From Elusimicrobiota bacterium (lineage in GTDB: Bacteria > Elusimicrobiota > Elusimicrobia > UBA1565 > UBA9628), in the NCBI GenBank assembly GCA_003452935.1, contig DMMY01000015.1:103464-167463 (forward strand): DNA of 64,000 nucleotides. Direction: 5' to 3'. A program made the position numbers and the translations under genes. The first letter of the stretch is position 1; each line of letters opens with the position of its first letter. This document shows, one piece after another, positions 42,156-50,443 of the stretch. A model generated the notes under the pieces. It saw only the letters and a list, made by a program, of their open reading frames with translations. It was not told the origin of the DNA and did no database searches.

Positions 42156-44693
42156 ATGGAAAAATTGGATATGGACGCGCGCGCGGAGCCACAGAGTCTC
42201 ATGGACACCTCCACCATAACCGAGCAGACGGCCCAACCGCAGGAGCCGGCCGGGCACGGCCTGCTGGCGAGCGTCGCGGCCGCGGCGCAGGCCTTGCTGA
42301 CTTCGGCCAACCTGGACCAGTCGATCCGGCGCGCCTTGGAGGCCGTGGGCCTGGCCCTGGACGTGGACCGCGCCAGCATCTTCGAGACCCATCTCCATCC
42401 CCAAACCGATGAGACCTTGATCAGCGGAAAATTCGAGTGGCTTCGCGAGGTCTCATCCGGAGCCTCGAGCGCCGGGCTGCAAAACAGCTCGCTTCCGGGC
42501 ACGCTTCCCCGCTGGCATGCGGCTTTGTCGTCAGGACAGATTATCCGAGGCCTGGTGCGGGACATGCCGCCGGGGGAGCGCGCTTTCCTGGAGCCATTGG
42601 GAGTCAAGTCCATTTTGATCGTCCCTATCGTCATGCAGGAGCGCGGGATCGGCTTCGTCACTTTTCAGGACTGCCGGAGCGAGCGGCAATGGCGGGCGGA
42701 GGAGACTTCGATCCTTATGACCATGGCCGCTTGCCTGGGAGGCGCCATCTCGCGGCTGCGTTCGGACGAGGCCACCCGGGCCTCGATGCGCAAGTATCGC
42801 AGCCTCTTCGAGACCAGCCGCGACGGCATCGTCATCACGACCATGGATGGCCGCATAGAAGACGCCAACCGGGCCTATTTGGAGATGCTGGGCTACAGCT
42901 TCGAGGAGGTCCTCAAGCTTCCGTATCAAAGCCTGACGCCGATGCAATGGTCCAAACTCGACTCCGATATCATCCGGGATAAGGTGCTCAAGCGGGGCTA
43001 CTGCGACGAATATGAGAAGGAGTATGTCCGGCGCGACGGCAGCGTGCATCCCGTTTCGGTGCGGGTCTGGCTCGTGCGGGACGAACAGGGCCAACCCTCG
43101 CGCATGTGGCGAATCGTGCGCGATATCTCCGAGCGCAAGCGGATGGAGGAATCTCTGCGCGCCAGCGAGCGGCAGCTGCGCATTATCGTCGATAAGCTGC
43201 CCGTGGGAGTCTGGCTGACCGACGCCCAGGGCAGGATCATTCTCTGTAATCCGGCCGGCGAGAGCATTTGGGGCGGCCGCCGCCTCTCGGGCATCGAGCA
43301 GTACGGCCAATGCGCGGGGTGGTGGCACGGGACCGGGCGGCGCATCCAGCCCCATGAATGGGCTCCCTTGCGCGCGTTGACGCGGGGCGAGGTGTACGTC
43401 AATGAGATTATCGATATCGAGACGCCGGAAGGGGTGCGCAAAACCATCTCGCATTCCGCCATCCCGGTGCGCGACGATGCCGGCGGCATCGTCGGCATAG
43501 TGGTCATCAATGAGGATATTTCGGAGCGCCAACGGGCCGAGCAGCGCCTGCGCGACAGCGAGGAGCGCCATCGCCGCATCACCCAGGCGCTTTCGGACTA
43601 CGTCTATACGGTGTGGGTCAAGGATGGCCGGGCCGTGTCCACGGAGCATGGAGCGGCCTGTGAGGCCGTGACCGGCTATACCCGCGACGATTTCTCGTCC
43701 AATCCTTACCTGTGGCTGCGCATGGTCCTTGAGGAGGACCGGCCCGCGGTCATCGAGTTGGGCCGCCGCATTCTCGCCGGGGAGCCGACCGCGCCTTTGG
43801 ATCACCGCATCATCCGCAAGGACGGCCGGATCCGGTGGGTGCGCAATACCCCAGTGCCGCACCGGGACGCCCGGGGAGCTCTGCTTTACTACGACGGCGT
43901 GATCCAAGACATCACCGAGCGCCATGAAGCCCAGGACCGGATGCGGCAGTCCCAGGAGATGCTTCGGCTCGTGCTCGACAATATTCCCCAGCGCGTGTTC
44001 TGGAAAGGCCGGGATTTTCGCTATATGGGCTGCAATCGCGCTTTTCTGCGCGACGCCGGCTTGCGGGCGTTCAAGGACGTCGTGGGCAAGGATGATTTCG
44101 AGCTGTCCTGGAAGGAAACCGCGCCGGTCTACCGGGCCGACGACAAGTTCGTCATGGAGCATGACCAGCCCAAGGTTGACTATGAGGAACCGCAGCACAA
44201 GCCGGACGGCGGAGTGATGTGGCTGCGGAGCAATAAGCTGCCTCTGCACGACAAGGATGGGAAAGTCATCGCGGTCTTGGGCACCTACGAGGACATCACG
44301 CAGCGCAAGCAGGCCGAGGAGTCGCTGCGCTTTACCCAGTTTGCCGTCGACAATTGCACCATTCCCGCCTTTTGGATCGACTGCGAGGGCCGCTTGACCT
44401 ACGTCAACGACGCGGCCTGCCGTTCCCTGGGCTACTCGGCGCAGGAACTATTGGGGCTGCGGGCGTGGGAAGTCGGTCTGGGCCTCGAGGAAAAGAATTG
44501 GCAAGGGTTTTGGAAGGATGTCTGCTTGCGGCGCAGCGTCGTGCTCGAGGGCTGCGGGCGCGCCAAGGACGGCCGTGTTTTCCCCGTCGAGGTCGCCTAC
44601 AGTTTCCTGGAGCACGGCGGCAAGCAACGCTGCTTCGCCGTCGTCCAGGATATCACGGAGCGCAAGCGCGGCGAGGAAGCCCAAGGCAGCTGA
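42156..44693 (+). CDS. GAF plus five PAS domain sensor without output domain
   Basis: About 845 residues. The N-terminal GAF-like domain lies at roughly 30-190 and is followed by five PAS/PAC units, recognisable by RDISERKRMEE, NEDISERQRAEQ, QDITERHEAQD, EDITQRKQAEE and QDITERKRGEE closing segments. No HisKA, HATPase, GGDEF, EAL, phosphatase or methyl-accepting domain follows, and the protein ends 7 residues after the last PAC. There is no transmembrane segment. A TTG at 42129 and an ATG at 42171 are alternative starts. A response regulator is convergent 4 nt downstream. The protein may bind a partner kinase in trans. Confidence 0.82.
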   Translation: MEKLDMDARAEPQSLMDTSTITEQTAQPQEPAGHGLLASVAAAAQALLTSANLDQSIRRALEAVGLALDVDRASIFETHLHPQTDETLISGKFEWLREVSSGASSAGLQNSSLPGTLPRWHAALSSGQIIRGLVRDMPPGERAFLEPLGVKSILIVPIVMQERGIGFVTFQDCRSERQWRAEETSILMTMAACLGGAISRLRSDEATRASMRKYRSLFETSRDGIVITTMDGRIEDANRAYLEMLGYSFEEVLKLPYQSLTPMQWSKLDSDIIRDKVLKRGYCDEYEKEYVRRDGSVHPVSVRVWLVRDEQGQPSRMWRIVRDISERKRMEESLRASERQLRIIVDKLPVGVWLTDAQGRIILCNPAGESIWGGRRLSGIEQYGQCAGWWHGTGRRIQPHEWAPLRALTRGEVYVNEIIDIETPEGVRKTISHSAIPVRDDAGGIVGIVVINEDISERQRAEQRLRDSEERHRRITQALSDYVYTVWVKDGRAVSTEHGAACEAVTGYTRDDFSSNPYLWLRMVLEEDRPAVIELGRRILAGEPTAPLDHRIIRKDGRIRWVRNTPVPHRDARGALLYYDGVIQDITERHEAQDRMRQSQEMLRLVLDNIPQRVFWKGRDFRYMGCNRAFLRDAGLRAFKDVVGKDDFELSWKETAPVYRADDKFVMEHDQPKVDYEEPQHKPDGGVMWLRSNKLPLHDKDGKVIAVLGTYEDITQRKQAEESLRFTQFAVDNCTIPAFWIDCEGRLTYVNDAACRSLGYSAQELLGLRAWEVGLGLEEKNWQGFWKDVCLRRSVVLEGCGRAKDGRVFPVEVAYSFLEHGGKQRCFAVVQDITERKRGEEAQGS

Positions 44694-44697
44694 TAGC

Positions 44698-45093
44698 CTA
44701 TTTGCTTTTCAGGGCGTTGGCGATCGCGTCCCGCAGATCCTTCGGGTCGAATGGCTTGTCGAAAAAGCCCGCGACCGCGGGCAGGGCCTCGAAAAGGCGG
44801 CGCATGTCGCCCTTGGCCGTGACTACGAGGATGGGCAGACGGGCCGTGTGCTCGGCGTTGCGCATGGCGATGGCGGCGGTGTAGCCGTCCATGACGGGCA
44901 TCATCACGTCGAGAATGACGACGTCCGGAAGGTCGGCGGCGGGGTTGGGCGGATTGACGCCCAGGACCTGCAAGGCTTCCTGGCCGTTGGCGGCCGAGAT
45001 GATCGTGTGGCCGCAGCGTTCGAGCACGACCTTCATGAGGGCGACGATCGGTTCCTCGTCGTCCACGATGAGAACCTTGGCCATGAGGCTCAT
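44698..45093 (-). CDS. Stand-alone receiver-domain response regulator
   Basis: A 131-residue CheY-like protein with the acidic pair in LIVDDEEP, phosphoacceptor Asp in VVILDVMMPVMDG, Thr in LVVTAKG and Lys in FDKPFDP, all canonical. A nine-base later ATG (MAKVLIVDDEE) is an equally good start. It is convergent with the multi-PAS gene and divergent from the YgjP-like gene, so the partner is uncertain. Confidence 0.87.
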   Translation of the reverse strand: MSLMAKVLIVDDEEPIVALMKVVLERCGHTIISAANGQEALQVLGVNPPNPAADLPDVVILDVMMPVMDGYTAAIAMRNAEHTARLPILVVTAKGDMRRLFEALPAVAGFFDKPFDPKDLRDAIANALKSK

Positions 45094-45114
45094 TTATATC
45101 ATATTCTGATTGCT

Positions 45115-45672
45115 ATGGAGCGTCCCGAAGCCCTGGCCTTGGTGCGGGATGTGCGCGATTTCCTGAGCGGTTTGCGCTGCGAACTGCCCGAGCTCTTCGC
45201 CCCGGGAATTGACCGCGTCAAGCCTCCGGTCGAGACCGAGCTCTTGCATCGCGGCGACCCGGTGCGGGAGCTTTTCGCGGCCAGGGTGCGGCATTGGAGC
45301 GGGATCATGGGCGTCGCGCCTCGGCGCGTTTTTTTGAAGAACCAGCGCACGCTCTGGGGCAGCTGTTCGGCGCGCGGAAATCTTAATTTCAACCGCGCCC
45401 TGGCCGAAGCTCCTCCCGAAGTGATGGATTACGTCGTCATTCATGAATTGGCCCATCTCCGGGAGATGAATCATTCCTCCAGGTTCTGGAATATAGTGGG
45501 CCAATGGTGCCCGGAGCATAAGCAACGCCGCCGTTGGCTGCGGCGCAACGGCGTCTTGCTGACGAGGCGCGGCGCCGGTGGCGCGGTTATGCCGGACTTT
45601 CCGGCAGAGGCGGGCGGATGTCGTCCCAGGACGGAGCCTCTCCAGCCGGAGGCTTGCCCGCCGCCAAGGTGA
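45115..45672 (+). CDS. YgjP/DUF45-type zinc metallopeptidase
   Basis: A 185-residue protein with the WGSCSARGNLNFNRAL and VIHELAHLREMNHSSRFW motifs of the YgjP (M48-like/SprT-like) family. His-Glu-x-x-His supplies zinc ligands and the catalytic Glu. The in-vivo substrate is unknown. The last ~28 residues are encoded antisense to the 3' end of the EamA gene. This tail (AVMPDFPAEAGG onward) is unlikely to be conserved, so the functional C-terminus may end near RRNGVLL. Confidence 0.85.
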   Translation: MERPEALALVRDVRDFLSGLRCELPELFAPGIDRVKPPVETELLHRGDPVRELFAARVRHWSGIMGVAPRRVFLKNQRTLWGSCSARGNLNFNRALAEAPPEVMDYVVIHELAHLREMNHSSRFWNIVGQWCPEHKQRRRWLRRNGVLLTRRGAGGAVMPDFPAEAGGCRPRTEPLQPEACPPPR

Positions 45673-46519
45673 TGCGCGAGAGCCAGTAGGCGCCCAGCAG
45701 GGTCACGCTCAGCCCCGCCACCTGCAGGACGTGTATTTCTTCCCGGCCCAAGCCCCATGAGATCAGCATGGTCAGGCTCGGGTAGGAGAGCAGGAAGGCC
45801 GTGGCCTTGGCCAAGTCCATCCGGAGGATGGCGGCGTACCATAGGACCAGCGCCAGGGCGTTCATAAACAGTCCCTGCATGAGCAGGACGACGACGGCTT
45901 CTCTCGACCAACTCCAGAGGGGGCCGTGCCCCAGGCTCCAAAGGGAGAAAGGAATCAGGACGAATAGGGCGACGAAAATCCTGGCCCCGGCTACGAACGC
46001 GGGGTCGAGGTCCTTGGGCAGCCGTTTGGCCATGACGTGGGAGACCTGGTACATCCAGGGCGTGAGCAGGATCATCAGGTCTCCTTTCCAGCGCAGCGAA
46101 CCCAGGTCGTGGGCCATGATGAGTCCGGTGCCGGCCATCACCAGGAAGCTGGCCGCGATTTGGCGCGCCCCTATTTTTTCCCGGAGCAGCCAAGCCGATA
46201 TGATCGCCGAATAAAGTACCTCCACCTGGGCCATCACGGCCGCGTTGGCGGGCGTGGTGTAGCGCAGGGCCTCGAGATAGATCAATGAGGCCGTGCAGCT
46301 CAGCGCCCCCATGGCGGCCAGAGGCCAGGCTATGCGCGGCGACGCGAGCAGGCGCCACCGGCCCGATCCGATCAGCCAGGGCGAGAGAGCGGCCAGCCCC
46401 ACCAGCATGGCCGCATGGAAGAACAAGGGCGTGCTGAAATGGCGCAGGCCGTCCTGGCCGATCAGCGGCCAGAAGGCGTTGAGGATCCAGGCGGCGAACA
46501 AGGCGGCGAAGGCGGGCAC
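45587..46519 (-). CDS. EamA/DMT-superfamily transporter
   Basis: A 310-residue protein with ten hydrophobic segments in two EamA repeats. ALRYTTPANAAVMAQVEVLYSAI in the first half, read as ALRYTTPANAAVMAQ plus VEVLYSAI, is typical, and so is LWYAAILRMDLAKATAFLLSYP in the second half. The start is taken as the GTG at 46519, giving the usual family length. It lies 7 nt after the PLD stop, so the two genes are likely coupled. The substrate is unknown. The 3' end overlaps the convergent YgjP-like gene by 86 nt. Confidence 0.82.
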   Translation of the reverse strand: MPAFAALFAAWILNAFWPLIGQDGLRHFSTPLFFHAAMLVGLAALSPWLIGSGRWRLLASPRIAWPLAAMGALSCTASLIYLEALRYTTPANAAVMAQVEVLYSAIISAWLLREKIGARQIAASFLVMAGTGLIMAHDLGSLRWKGDLMILLTPWMYQVSHVMAKRLPKDLDPAFVAGARIFVALFVLIPFSLWSLGHGPLWSWSREAVVVLLMQGLFMNALALVLWYAAILRMDLAKATAFLLSYPSLTMLISWGLGREEIHVLQVAGLSVTLLGAYWLSRITLAAGKPPAGEAPSWDDIRPPLPESPA

Positions 46520-46526
46520 AAGTAAA

Positions 46527-49403
46527 TTATACCTGGAGAGCTGATGGGTTGGCGAGGCTCGGTCGGGCTTGCGAGGGCTTGCGCGTGGCCGGCGGCGCTT
46601 CCCAGCCGAGAAGCCAGAGCCGTTCGAAGTATGCCGCATATCTCGCCAGTTCGACAAGATCGTCGATGAAATTGGCGTTTTCGAAGCTGTTGTTCTGGGC
46701 GTTGGGCGAGTAGTTGAAGGAGCCGGTCTCCAGGAGCTTGCCGTCGATCAGCATGAACTTGTTGTGCATTTTTTCGAACATGGGGTCGCCTTCCGGACCG
46801 TTCGGGCCGGCCAGGAGCCGCAGGTCGAAGCCGTGATCGACGAACCAAGCGTCGAGTTTTTCCAGCCTGGACTGGCTATAGTCGAAGACCAGTCGGATCT
46901 TTAGTTCCGGGTCGGCCGCCTTGGCTGTCAGCAGGGCCTCGGCTATTTTTTGGGAATAGAAGCTGAACATGGCGATGTCGATGGAGAATTTTGCCGCCTT
47001 GATGGCGCGGATCAGGGTCTCCTCGATGCGCCCGAGAGGAGAGAAGAGCTCCAGCGGGAAGGCCTCTCCGTTTAAGTCTATCGGCCGGGCTGGGTCCTCC
47101 GGGGGAGGGGGGAACGCGGCCTGGGGGTCGGCCGCTTCCGGCTCCGGTTGCGACGGCTCATCGTCCGATTCCGTGCCGGAGTCCGAGACGCGGTTGAGGA
47201 TATCGTCGAGCTTGTCGAAATCAATGTCATTGGCCAGGGCGCGCATATAGGCGAAATAGCGATTGTAATAGTCGATTCTTCGGGAGTCGCCCGAGAAAAT
47301 GACGTTCTCGAAGTGATGCTCCTCCGTCACTTTGGTGAGGTTGTAGGAGCCGAAAACCACCATCTCATCGTCAAAGACCAGGTACTTGTTGTGCATCACT
47401 CCGCTGGAGCGGCCTCTGAGGATCTTCATGTCGAAGCCCTCCTTGGCCAGGGCCACGACCTGGGGTTTGGGCTTGCGGGGGTGGCCTTCGTGGTCGATGC
47501 CGCTCGTATAAAGGTGGCCGCGGTCCAGCACCAGTTCGATCTTAAGGCCCCTGTCCCGGGCCCGGCGCAGGGCCTCGAGAATGGGTTCCGAGGTAAACTC
47601 GTAGAGGGCCAGACGGATGGATTTTTGCGAGGCGTCGATGGCCCTGACCAGCAGTGGCTCGATGGGATCGTTAGGCAGCAGCGCGGACGAGGGGAAGTTC
47701 TCGTCATGGAAGGCAACCGCTCCCGGCGGCGGCAGCGGGGAAGGTTCCGGGGGAGGCGGGTTGGGATCGGGCAGGGAGGGATGGAGTATATCGTCGGCAA
47801 GCTCATCGTCCGTGGGCAGGTCGGCGGGCAGGGCCGGAGGAGAATAGGTCCTGGCGACGCTGAACATATGGCTGAAGGCGAAAGCATAGCCGGCCGCGTC
47901 AATCGGGTCGTCCAAGAAGCGGGCATTCTCGTAATTGTCCATGGAGGCGCGCTTGGTCCAGTTGGGGGAGCCGGTCTCGACCAGTTTTCCGTCAAGGACC
48001 ATGAACTTGTGGTGCATTTTCTGCGCCTTGGGATACTCGCTGTCCGGGTCGGGCCCGCCTAGCACTCGGATTTCAATGCCCTGCTGGGCCAGCCAGGAGG
48101 CGTAAGCGGAGAAGTATTCGGATTGCGACTGGCCCTCGTCCATGATGAATCGGACGCTCAGGCCGCGCCGGCGCGCGCGGGCCAGGGCCTGGGCGATGCG
48201 CGTGGAGCGCAGAGCGAACATAGCCGCGTCAACGGAGCTTTCGGCCGCGTCGACGGCCGTGACCACGGCGTCCTCGAAATCGGCGCCGTTGGGCATGAAA
48301 ATGCCGGCCGGGAGTCTGGCGTCGTTGAAGACGACGGCGGTCCTGGATTTGGGCGGCGGCGGCGCGGTCTTGGGCCAGGCATGGTCCTTGGCCTGGGCAA
48401 AGGGCGCGCTTTGTCGGCGCAGGTAATCCCAATAGTCGGACAGGTCCGCTACGAGCGCCTGGTCCGTGGAAAAATTGGCGTTCTCGTAATGCGATTTTTC
48501 CGCGGAAAAGGACCAGTTGTAGGATCCGAACTCTGCCAGCTCATCGTCGAAGATCGCGAATTTATTGTGCATGATGCCGTATGGGCTGACCCCGCGCAGG
48601 ACCAAGAAGTCGAAGCCCTCGCGGATGAGCCCCCAAATCTCGTTGGAGCGCCGCGCTCGGTACTCCGCCTCCGGGTCATTTTCTGGAAAAACGTTGGAGT
48701 AATCAAGGATGATTTCCACCTTGACTCCGCGCTGCCGGGCGCGGAGCAGGGCCTCGAGCACGCCTCTGAGCTTGAATTCGTAGAGCGCGATGCGGATGGC
48801 GGACTGCGAGGCGTCTATGGCCTCGATGATCTTGGCTTCCACGGGAATGTTAGGACGGAACTCGACCGAGTGGAACGTGTGGCCGTGATATGTGATCTCG
48901 CGGCGGGGATAATCCGGGCCGCCGCCGTCGTCCGCGTTCGCGGAGGCGCCGGGGCCGCCGAGTCTCTGCGGCTCCACGTCTGCGCCGCGAGTTTCCGACT
49001 TGAAGTCGAACGAGCGATCCGCGCGATACTTTCGCGTTTCCAGGTCCGATTCCGCCGAGACTGCCTCCGGGATGGCCGCTTCCAGGCGCTCCAGCGAGGG
49101 CTGTAGGGCGTTGTCGGCCCGACTTGGTAAAGCCAGGGGCGCATCGGCGGCGATGGGCTCAACGGCGACCGGCTGCTGCGGCCGGGCTCCGACCCAAGGC
49201 GTCGGCAGGGCGCCGGGCAAGGTCGTCGCCAGGCCGATTTTCGAGGATTTTAGGTTGAGGCCGGGGCCGAGGGCAGGGCGGGCTAAGCCGAAAGGCGACG
49301 CTAAAAGAGGCGAGCTTCTCGCGGCCCTGGGGACCGCCCGTACGCCGGCCGCCCAGCCGGGGAGCGACAGGACCAAGGCAAGGACACAAAAGACGCCAGC
49401 CAT
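46527..49403 (-). CDS. Secreted phospholipase D-like protein with four HKD motifs
   Basis: A 958-residue protein with a signal peptide (MAGVFCVLALVLSLPGWAAG), an Ala/Pro-rich spacer to ~130, and four PLD modules separated by Pro-rich linkers (PDPNPPPPEPSPLPPPG). The catalytic histidines are His279 (HNKFAIFDD), His464 (HHKFMVLDG), His671 (HNKYLVFDD) and His880 (HNKFMLIDG), each followed by a GSYNWS-like strand. Classical PLD-superfamily enzymes have two motifs per active site, so this is either two bilobal enzymes in tandem or four Nuc-like lobes. Modules 1/3 and 2/4 resemble each other more, suggesting duplication of a pair. The substrate could be lipid or nucleic acid. Confidence 0.88.
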   Translation of the reverse strand: MAGVFCVLALVLSLPGWAAGVRAVPRAARSSPLLASPFGLARPALGPGLNLKSSKIGLATTLPGALPTPWVGARPQQPVAVEPIAADAPLALPSRADNALQPSLERLEAAIPEAVSAESDLETRKYRADRSFDFKSETRGADVEPQRLGGPGASANADDGGGPDYPRREITYHGHTFHSVEFRPNIPVEAKIIEAIDASQSAIRIALYEFKLRGVLEALLRARQRGVKVEIILDYSNVFPENDPEAEYRARRSNEIWGLIREGFDFLVLRGVSPYGIMHNKFAIFDDELAEFGSYNWSFSAEKSHYENANFSTDQALVADLSDYWDYLRRQSAPFAQAKDHAWPKTAPPPPKSRTAVVFNDARLPAGIFMPNGADFEDAVVTAVDAAESSVDAAMFALRSTRIAQALARARRRGLSVRFIMDEGQSQSEYFSAYASWLAQQGIEIRVLGGPDPDSEYPKAQKMHHKFMVLDGKLVETGSPNWTKRASMDNYENARFLDDPIDAAGYAFAFSHMFSVARTYSPPALPADLPTDDELADDILHPSLPDPNPPPPEPSPLPPPGAVAFHDENFPSSALLPNDPIEPLLVRAIDASQKSIRLALYEFTSEPILEALRRARDRGLKIELVLDRGHLYTSGIDHEGHPRKPKPQVVALAKEGFDMKILRGRSSGVMHNKYLVFDDEMVVFGSYNLTKVTEEHHFENVIFSGDSRRIDYYNRYFAYMRALANDIDFDKLDDILNRVSDSGTESDDEPSQPEPEAADPQAAFPPPPEDPARPIDLNGEAFPLELFSPLGRIEETLIRAIKAAKFSIDIAMFSFYSQKIAEALLTAKAADPELKIRLVFDYSQSRLEKLDAWFVDHGFDLRLLAGPNGPEGDPMFEKMHNKFMLIDGKLLETGSFNYSPNAQNNSFENANFIDDLVELARYAAYFERLWLLGWEAPPATRKPSQARPSLANPSALQV

Positions 49404-49498
49404 TTCCAAAGCATAACAAAGCCCTTCTTTAAACCAAGGGGAGCGTAAGACCTAGAGGGAACCTGTCAGGTGGCCCAATGGTTTCTGGGTACTAGGGC

Positions 49499-50368
49499 CT
49501 AGTTCAGGCCGCCCAGTATCTTGATGGCGGCCTTGGCGCGCAGGTCCTGGAGATAGGAGGCCAGAACGGATTTCATCTTCTCTTCCAGGATCATGTCGCG
49601 CAGGTCTTCCTTGACCGTCTCGAACTGAGCCGGCTTGGAGGCTCGGGTTTCCGAGACCCTGAGCACGTGGAAGCCCTTGGCCGAGGGGATCACGCGCAGT
49701 TCCCCGGCCTTCATGGCGAATGCGATCTGGTCGATCTCCTCGGGCAGCATGCCCCGGGAGACGAAGCCGTAATCGCCGCCGTTGAGCTTGCCGGTCGGCG
49801 CCATGGATTTTGCCCGGGCCAGGGAGGCGAAGTCGGCCCCGTCTTTGACCTTGGACACGATCTCCTCGGCTTCCGGCTTGGTTTTGACCAGGATGTGGCT
49901 GAGGTGGACGGCGGGGGGGGAACTCAGCTTCTCGCGCTGGTTTTGGAAGGCTTTTTTCAAGTCCTCGTCATTGACGGAAATCTTGTGCGTGGAAAGGATA
50001 AGCCGCCGCATGAGGACTTGGTCGGCGATTTCTGCCCGGAGTTTTTCCACGGAGCTGCCGTTCTGCTTGAGCTGGTTCTCGAAAACCACGGGGTCAGGGA
50101 GCTGTTCCCGCAGGCGGGCCAGGCGGGCCTCGACTTCTTTTTCATCGGCTTTGACGCCCTGGGTCTGGGCGGTCTGGCGCAGGAGGAGCTCGTCGATCAT
50201 TTCCTCGAGGGTCGCCGGACCGTAGCGCTTCCAAAGCCGGTCCACCACCTCGGACTGGCGGATGACCGTTCCATTGACAGAGACCACGTCCCGGTCCTCC
50301 TCGGCCCGCAGCGGCAGGGCAATTGAAAGCAGGACGAAGGAGGAAAAAAGATAAGCTGATAATTTCAT
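49499..50368 (-). CDS. Exported parvulin-type peptidyl-prolyl isomerase (SurA/PpiC-like)
   Basis: A 289-residue protein with a signal peptide (MKLSAYLFSSFVLLSIALPLRAEE), a SurA-like N-terminal helical region (VVSVNGTVIRQSEVVDRL) and a rotamase core at ~155-245 (VHLSHILVKTKPEAEE, GGDYGFVSRGMLPEE, SAKGFHVLRV). It is a periplasmic chaperone likely assisting outer-membrane protein folding. AGGAG is 8 nt before the ATG. It is divergent from the tryptophanase gene across an AT-rich spacer containing TATAAT. Confidence 0.9.
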   Translation of the reverse strand: MKLSAYLFSSFVLLSIALPLRAEEDRDVVSVNGTVIRQSEVVDRLWKRYGPATLEEMIDELLLRQTAQTQGVKADEKEVEARLARLREQLPDPVVFENQLKQNGSSVEKLRAEIADQVLMRRLILSTHKISVNDEDLKKAFQNQREKLSSPPAVHLSHILVKTKPEAEEIVSKVKDGADFASLARAKSMAPTGKLNGGDYGFVSRGMLPEEIDQIAFAMKAGELRVIPSAKGFHVLRVSETRASKPAQFETVKEDLRDMILEEKMKSVLASYLQDLRAKAAIKILGGLN

Positions 50369-50443
50369 ATATTGATCTCCTGACAATATTTCAATGATAT
50401 AATAAGCCGGGCACTGAGCCAAGAGGTCGCTGCCCTTAGAACC

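Noticed and set aside
42093..42219. AGGAGG directly before an ATG upstream of the multi-PAS gene
   Set aside because: Spacing is zero and the 40-codon frame overlaps the PAS gene out of frame with no features.
38944..42412. Long plus-strand open frames opposite the coiled-coil gene
   Set aside because: They are antisense shadows produced by the Glu/Gln/Arg-rich repeat. Their translations are biased Leu/Arg/Ser strings with no family features.
42531..44249. 572-residue minus-strand open frame opposite the multi-PAS gene
   Set aside because: High-GC antisense frame. The sense strand has five clear PAS domains, and the antisense product is not recognisable.
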